NCBI GenBank assembly: GCA_016865865.1
Contig: VGOC01000028.1
Coordinates: 1 to 34,838 of the forward strand
DNA from: Chloroflexota bacterium
Lineage (GTDB): Bacteria > Chloroflexota > Anaerolineae > Anaerolineales > UBA11858
Length of the DNA stretch: 34,838 nt
Direction: 5' to 3'
The notes under the pieces: generated by a model
The model's database searches: none
Told to the model about the DNA's origin: nothing
The model's input: the letters and a program-made list of their open reading frames with translations, nothing else
Made by a program: the position numbers and the translations under genes
Part shown: positions 31,960 to 34,838 of the stretch, piece by piece
Position numbering within the stretch: position 1 is the stretch's first letter
How the letters are laid out: the number at the start of each line of letters is the position of its first letter

Positions 31960-32094
31960 GTGTTTGGAAAATAACCACAGATGAACGCGGATGAACACTG
32001 ATGGTTGATAAAAGCCAAAATAGCGAGAACGTTCATCAAGAAATCTGTGTCCATCTGTGTTTATCTGTGGCAAATCAGAATTTCAAAACGCTTT
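31960..32094. repeat. Family D repeat, copy D2
   Basis: A 135-bp imperfect palindrome with AACCACAGATGAACGCGGAT and GTCCATCTGTGTTTATCTGT. Direct repeat CTAAGAGA at 31952-31959 and 32095-32102. Same family as D1 at 5338. Confidence 0.8.
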
Positions 32095-32140
32095 CTAAGA
32101 GACAGTGTGGTGCCCCTTCACTGGTGGAAGGAGTGTGAAT

Positions 32141-32446
32141 ATGGTTACCGAAGTGATGACCGATATTGGAACGCTAATTGCAAGATCACCCAATATCCGC
32201 GGTGGACGTCCGCGGATTGCAGGGACAGGCGTCACGGTGCGGCGCATTGTGGGCTGGTATAAGTTGGGGCTGACCCCTGAGGAAATCGCCGCTGAGATTC
32301 CACACTTGACATTGGCTCAAGTGCATGCTGCGCTGGCATACTATCACGCGAACCGCGAAGAAATTGACCAAGATATTGCACAAGAGGATCAAGTAGCTGA
32401 GCGGTTGGAACAACTCTACGGCCAGAGCCGCGTGGCGCGTCCATGA
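32141..32446 (+). CDS. DUF433-family antitoxin, module 2
   Basis: 101 residues from the ATG at 32141, with AAGGAG seven bases upstream. SPNIRGGRPRIAGTGVTVRR, IVGWYKLGLTPEEIAAEIPH, LTLAQVHAALAYYHANREEI: DUF433 with the GG.P.I.GT.V signature. A charged C-terminal tail (QEDQVAERLEQLYGQ) probably contacts the toxin. It is not a copy of the 30751/32975 genes, so the module is independent. Overlaps the toxin by 4 bases. Confidence 0.88.
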   Translation: MVTEVMTDIGTLIARSPNIRGGRPRIAGTGVTVRRIVGWYKLGLTPEEIAAEIPHLTLAQVHAALAYYHANREEIDQDIAQEDQVAERLEQLYGQSRVARP

Positions 32447-32802
32447 CAATACGCCTTTATTTCGATGAGGACTCGATGCAGGAGGCCTTGGTGAAGGCAT
32501 TACGCACTCGTGGGCTAGATGCGATCACCGCTCTGGAAGTCGGCATGATTGATCGTGATGATGCCGAACACCTGGACTATGCCACAACAAACGGGAGTGT
32601 GCTCTTCAGTTTTAACGTCGGCGATTTCTACGATCTGCACACACGGTATCTTTCTGAAGGCAAGTCGCACGCCGGAATCATTTTGGCTCGCCAGCAAGCC
32701 TATTCAGTGGGTGAGATTATGCGCCGGCTCTTGAGGCTGATTGCATCTAAACCAGCAGAAGAGATGCGAAACTCAATCGAATTCCTGAGCGCGTGGGGAT
32801 GA
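32443..32802 (+). CDS. DUF5615 PIN-like toxin, module 2
   Basis: 119 residues: MTIRLYFDEDSMQEALVKAL, GLDAITALEVGMIDRDDAEH, YATTNGSVLFSFNVGDFYDL, SHAGIILARQQAYSVGEIMR. The conserved Asp-x-Asp (FDEDS) and N.GDF motifs of DUF5615 are present. ATGA overlap with the antitoxin gene gives translational coupling. Repeat H6 starts 5 bases after its stop codon. Confidence 0.87.
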   Translation: MTIRLYFDEDSMQEALVKALRTRGLDAITALEVGMIDRDDAEHLDYATTNGSVLFSFNVGDFYDLHTRYLSEGKSHAGIILARQQAYSVGEIMRRLLRLIASKPAEEMRNSIEFLSAWG

Positions 32803-32806
32803 GCAA

Positions 32807-32887
32807 CCTGCCCTCCCAGGGCGAGGGGCGCGAGATCCTCGAGAAGCGCCACAGCGAGCGGCGCCGCTGGGAGGGGCAGGTGGTGAG
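32807..32887 (+). repeat. Family H palindromic repeat, copy H6
   Basis: CCTGCCCTCCCAGGGCGAGG then GAGATCCTCGAGAAGCGCCA, CGCTGGGAGGGGCAGGTGG. Left border of the second copy of the duplicated unit. Confidence 0.78.
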
Positions 32888-32974
32888 CATGGGGTAGAAT
32901 TATGGAGGAGCGGAACGGTCTGTTAATATGTGGTAGAAATTGGTCGTGAATCTATCGGAAAGGATGAGTTCGTT

Positions 32975-33211
32975 ATGTTGGATCTGATGCAGCGAATAAC
33001 CTTCGATCAACAGGTTTTGGGCGGTAAGCCAGTAATCCGTGGTTTACGTATTTCAGTGGAGATGATCCTGGAACTGTTGGCCAAAGGAGCCACCCGCATG
33101 GAGATACTGGAGGATTTCCCCGTACTCGAAGAGGAGGATATCCAAGCGGCTCTATCGTATGCCCAGCATTTGATCGCTGGTGAAGTTGTTTACGATCGGA
33201 TTGCAGCATAG
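32975..33211 (+). CDS. DUF433-family antitoxin, copy 3 (near-identical to copy 1)
   Basis: 78 residues, same protein as 30751-30987; the genes differ at only about two synonymous bases. The ~90 bases upstream and the flanking H repeats differ much more. The frame is likewise open to a GTG at 32930 (MVEIGRESIGKDEFV, one residue different). Its toxin partner is deleted to a 25-codon stub, so this is a functional-looking antitoxin without its own toxin that could neutralise the copy-1 toxin. Confidence 0.87.
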   Translation: MLDLMQRITFDQQVLGGKPVIRGLRISVEMILELLAKGATRMEILEDFPVLEEEDIQAALSYAQHLIAGEVVYDRIAA

Positions 33212-33289
33212 ATGAAATTTCTGCTGGATGTCAATGCGAGTGGTGCATTGGCGCGTTGGTTGTTTCGAAAGCCATTCGATGGTGGTTAA
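33212..33289 (+). pseudogene. DUF5615 toxin with 94-codon in-frame deletion
   Basis: MKFLLDVNASGALARWL joined directly to FRKPFDGG and a stop: 25 residues left of 119. The 5' 51 bases match 30988-31038 and the 3' end matches the last bases of the copy-1 toxin. The junction keeps the frame. Catalytic residues after the first strand are gone, so the toxin must be inactive. Confidence 0.8.
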
Positions 33290-33325
33290 TTTCGCTTGGC
33301 ATCGCCTCCTTGATGAGTGGACTGG

Positions 33326-33405
33326 CCTTGCCTTCCCAGGGTGATGGGCGCAAGATATTGGAGAAGCACCACGGCAAGTGGCGCCGCTGGGAGGGGCAGG
33401 TGGTG
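33326..33405 (+). repeat. Family H palindromic repeat, copy H7
   Basis: CCTTGCCTTCCCAGGGTGAT then AAGATATTGGAGAAGCACCA, CGCTGGGAGGGGCAGGTGG; closest to H5. Right border of the second unit, 40 bases before the dehydrogenase pseudogene. Confidence 0.78.
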
Positions 33406-34165
33406 CTGATGGTGTAAAGGCCATGGAGAGTAGGCGAAAAGAAATATGAGCGAACAGTTGAAGCAGATTTTGATCGAAAAATTCAAGCGCCATAACGCTC
33501 GCGTTGCCATTCTGGGCATGGGCTACGTGGGATTGCCGCTGGCGGTTGTCTTTGCCGAGGCGGGGTTCAGCGTCACCGGCATCGACCCGGATGCGCGCAA
33601 GATCGAGTTGCTGAACAAAGGCACCTCCTACATCCCGGACGTGACCACCGAGACCGTGGCGAAACTGGTCAAAGCCGGGAAACTGAAGGCCACCACCGAC
33701 TTCTCGGTGTTGAAGGACATGGACGCGGTCAGCATCTGCGTCCCCACGCCGCTGCGCAAGACGGGCGACCCGGACATGTCTTTCATCATTTCCGCCATCG
33801 AGCAGCTGGCCAGGTACATGCACAAGGGCATGGTGGTAGTGCTTGAATCGAGCACATATCCCGGTACCACGCGCGAGGTGCTGTTGCCCAAGCTGGGCGA
33901 GGAGAAGGGATTGAAAGTGGGTGAGGACTGGTTCCTGGCCTTCTCGCCGGAGCGAGTTGACCCGGGGAGGGAAGACTTTACCACGTTGAACACGCCCAAG
34001 GTGGCGGGCGGCATCACCGCTGCCTGCAGCGAGGTGACCGCGGCCTGGTACGGCGCGGCGATCCAGAAGGTCCACATGGTCTCGACCGCCGAGGCGGCTG
34101 AGATGGCCAAGCTGCTGGAGAACACCTTCCGCATGATCAACATCGGCCTGGTCAACGAGCTGGCG

Positions 34166-34193
34166 ATCCCTTCGACTGGCGCTCAGGGCTGGC
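34166..34193. repeat. 28-nt palindromic insertion in the dehydrogenase gene
   Basis: Contains CCCTTCGACTGGCGCTCAGG and a direct repeat of GCTGGC. Removing 28 nt joins GTCAACGAGCTGGCG to ATGTGCGAG in frame. Confidence 0.65.
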
Positions 34194-34490
34194 ATGTGCG
34201 AGCGGATGGGCGTGGACGTGTGGGAGGTGATCGAGGCCGCCGCCACCAAGCCCTTTGGCTTCATGAAGTTCACGCCGGGGCCGGGGCTGGGGGGGCACTG
34301 CATCCCGATTGACCCGCTCTATCTCTCTTGGAAGATGAAAGCCTTCCAGTACAACGCCCGTTTCATCGAGCTGGCCTCGGATATCAACACCAACATGCCG
34401 CGTTATGTGGTCAACCGGATACTCGACGCGCTGAACGCGCGCGGACGGACGCTGAAGGGCGCCCGGTGCCTGGTGTTGGGCGCGGCCTAC

Positions 34491-34516
34491 CCCGTAAAGA
34501 GCGCACGGGACTTCGC
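34491..34516. repeat. 26-nt palindromic insertion in the dehydrogenase gene
   Basis: CCCGTAAAGAGCGCACGGG followed by ACTTCGC. Removing 26 nt joins GCCTAC to AAGCCGGATATT, restoring AYKPDIDDIRES. Confidence 0.6.
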
Positions 34517-34723
34517 AAGCCGGATATTGACGACATTCGCGAATCGCCTGCGCTGGATGTGATCGGCTTGCTTCAGAAGAAGGGCGCGCTGGTCGAATAC
34601 CACGATCCGTACATTCCGCGCCTGCATACCCACGATGGTCTCGAAATGCACAGTGTAGTGGTGCAATGGAAGCAGTTCGCGCCGCGGATTGCGTGGTCAT
34701 TGTGACGAACCATAAGATTTATG

Positions 34724-34838
34724 GGTGGTGGTACAAAAGTAAGTGGTGATAGAATGGAGATATGATACAGAAAACGATCACCTACCGTTGTCGAGTCTGC
34801 GGAAGTGTGCGCATTATCAAGAACGGCACGAACCGGCT
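34724..34838 (+). mobile_element. Left end of an IS1-family-like insertion sequence (partial)
   Basis: The dehydrogenase frame stops making sense at GGTGGTGGTACAAAAGTAAG, which looks like an IS1-type terminal repeat, followed at once by an insA-like gene. The other end is outside the window, so the terminal repeat and target duplication cannot be confirmed here. Confidence 0.6.
34762..34838 (+). CDS. IS1-type InsA-like zinc-ribbon protein (partial)
   Basis: 25 residues to the window edge, from the ATG at 34762 with GGAGA just upstream: MIQKTITYRCRVCGSVRIIK then NGTNR. C..C..........KNGTN is the start of the zinc ribbon of IS1-family InsA, which binds the element ends. The rest of the transposase gene is outside the window. 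It reads in the same direction as the gene it interrupts. Confidence 0.65.
   Translation, partial: MIQKTITYRCRVCGSVRIIKNGTNR

Larger units (their letters stand above)
33446..34722 (+). pseudogene. Nucleotide-sugar (UDP-glucose-type) 6-dehydrogenase, frameshifted and truncated
   Basis: NAD-dependent oxidation of a UDP-sugar to the uronic acid, for polysaccharide precursors. The NAD-binding VAILGMGYVGLPLAVVFAEA is intact, with VPTPLRKTGDPD, ESSTYPGTTREV and AEMAKLLENTFRMINIGLVN. The frame then changes three times: a 28-nt insertion at 34166-34193, a 26-nt insertion at 34491-34516, and an apparent one-base loss near 34661-34665. Across them the protein can be followed as GVDVWEVIEAAATKPFGFMK, PGPGLGGHCIPIDP (catalytic Cys region), DIDDIRESPALDVIG and DCVVIVTNHKIY. 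An IS1-type end then cuts the gene. Both insertions are small palindromes, so real mutation is likelier than sequencing error. Confidence 0.85.

Noticed and set aside
25871-33405. Integron with attC sites
   Set aside because: H repeats lack the RYYYAAC/GTTRRRY boxes and no IntI integrase gene is visible; only the architecture is similar.
33446-34722. Frameshifts in the dehydrogenase as sequencing errors
   Set aside because: Two of the three are precise 26- and 28-nt palindromic insertions, which sequencing error does not produce; the third, a single base, could be an error.

Overview
The window looks like a chromosomal segment from an uncultured or little-studied bacterium, most likely a member of the Chloroflexota (Anaerolineae-like). 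This is inferred from the gene repertoire: a bi-domain oxidoreductase, heparinase and GT4 polysaccharide genes, an NBR1-Ig lipoprotein with Pro/Thr linkers, a two-S1-domain protein, and many DUF433/DUF5615, HicAB and AbiE toxin-antitoxin genes. No rRNA or other decisive taxonomic marker is present. Housekeeping genes are complete; accessory genes are heavily scarred by repeats.

Layout. 1-5.05 kb: 5' part of an anchored Ig-like protein, nnr (NAD(P)HX repair) and a fused alcohol-dehydrogenase/Gfo-Idh oxidoreductase. 5.2-9.5 kb: a vapBC pair broken by two different repeats, then a heparinase II/III-type protein and a glycosyltransferase. 9.7-24.6 kb: a housekeeping block (ftsH, S1-domain protein, mfd, pth, a secreted protein, a solo Phd-type antitoxin, a roadblock protein, pyrG, plsC-like, eno, a zinc-ribbon protein, radC, an NBR1-Ig lipoprotein), then tRNA-Asn with a consensus promoter. 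24.9-33.4 kb: an accessory island of toxin-antitoxin modules (2 HicAB, 1 AbiEi/AbiEii, 1 nucleotidyltransferase pair, 3 DUF433/DUF5615 sets, 1 orphan) interleaved with a same-orientation palindromic repeat (family H), plus a 60-bp tandem array. 33.4-34.8 kb: a nucleotide-sugar dehydrogenase pseudogene cut by the left end of an IS1-type element.

The most striking content is its dispersed repeats. Family A (seven copies, 112-117 bp) is a MITE with GTAA-type ends; every copy is flanked by a recognisable 8-bp target duplication, four of them perfect. Family B (three copies, exactly 92 bp) is a G/C-rich hairpin. Family D (two copies) sits at 5.3 and 32.0 kb. Removing D1 and B2 from the vapBC locus restores both reading frames. 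Family C (two ~100-bp copies) is related to the tandem array. Short stutter repeats (CAGT-, GTGTCACGT-, ATTGGATATTGG- and GGGGAG-type) lie between genes and also in frame inside mfd, the heparinase, the oxidoreductase and the glycosyltransferase. Three conserved genes (nnr, pth, pyrG) take their stop codon from a repeat.

The best candidate for a previously undescribed system is the island at 25.9-33.4 kb: small toxin-antitoxin modules bracketed by directly oriented ~80-bp palindromic H repeats. One H-module-H unit is duplicated almost exactly at the H borders, and its second toxin has lost 94 codons in frame while the antitoxin is kept. It is cassette-like, but it has no visible integron features.
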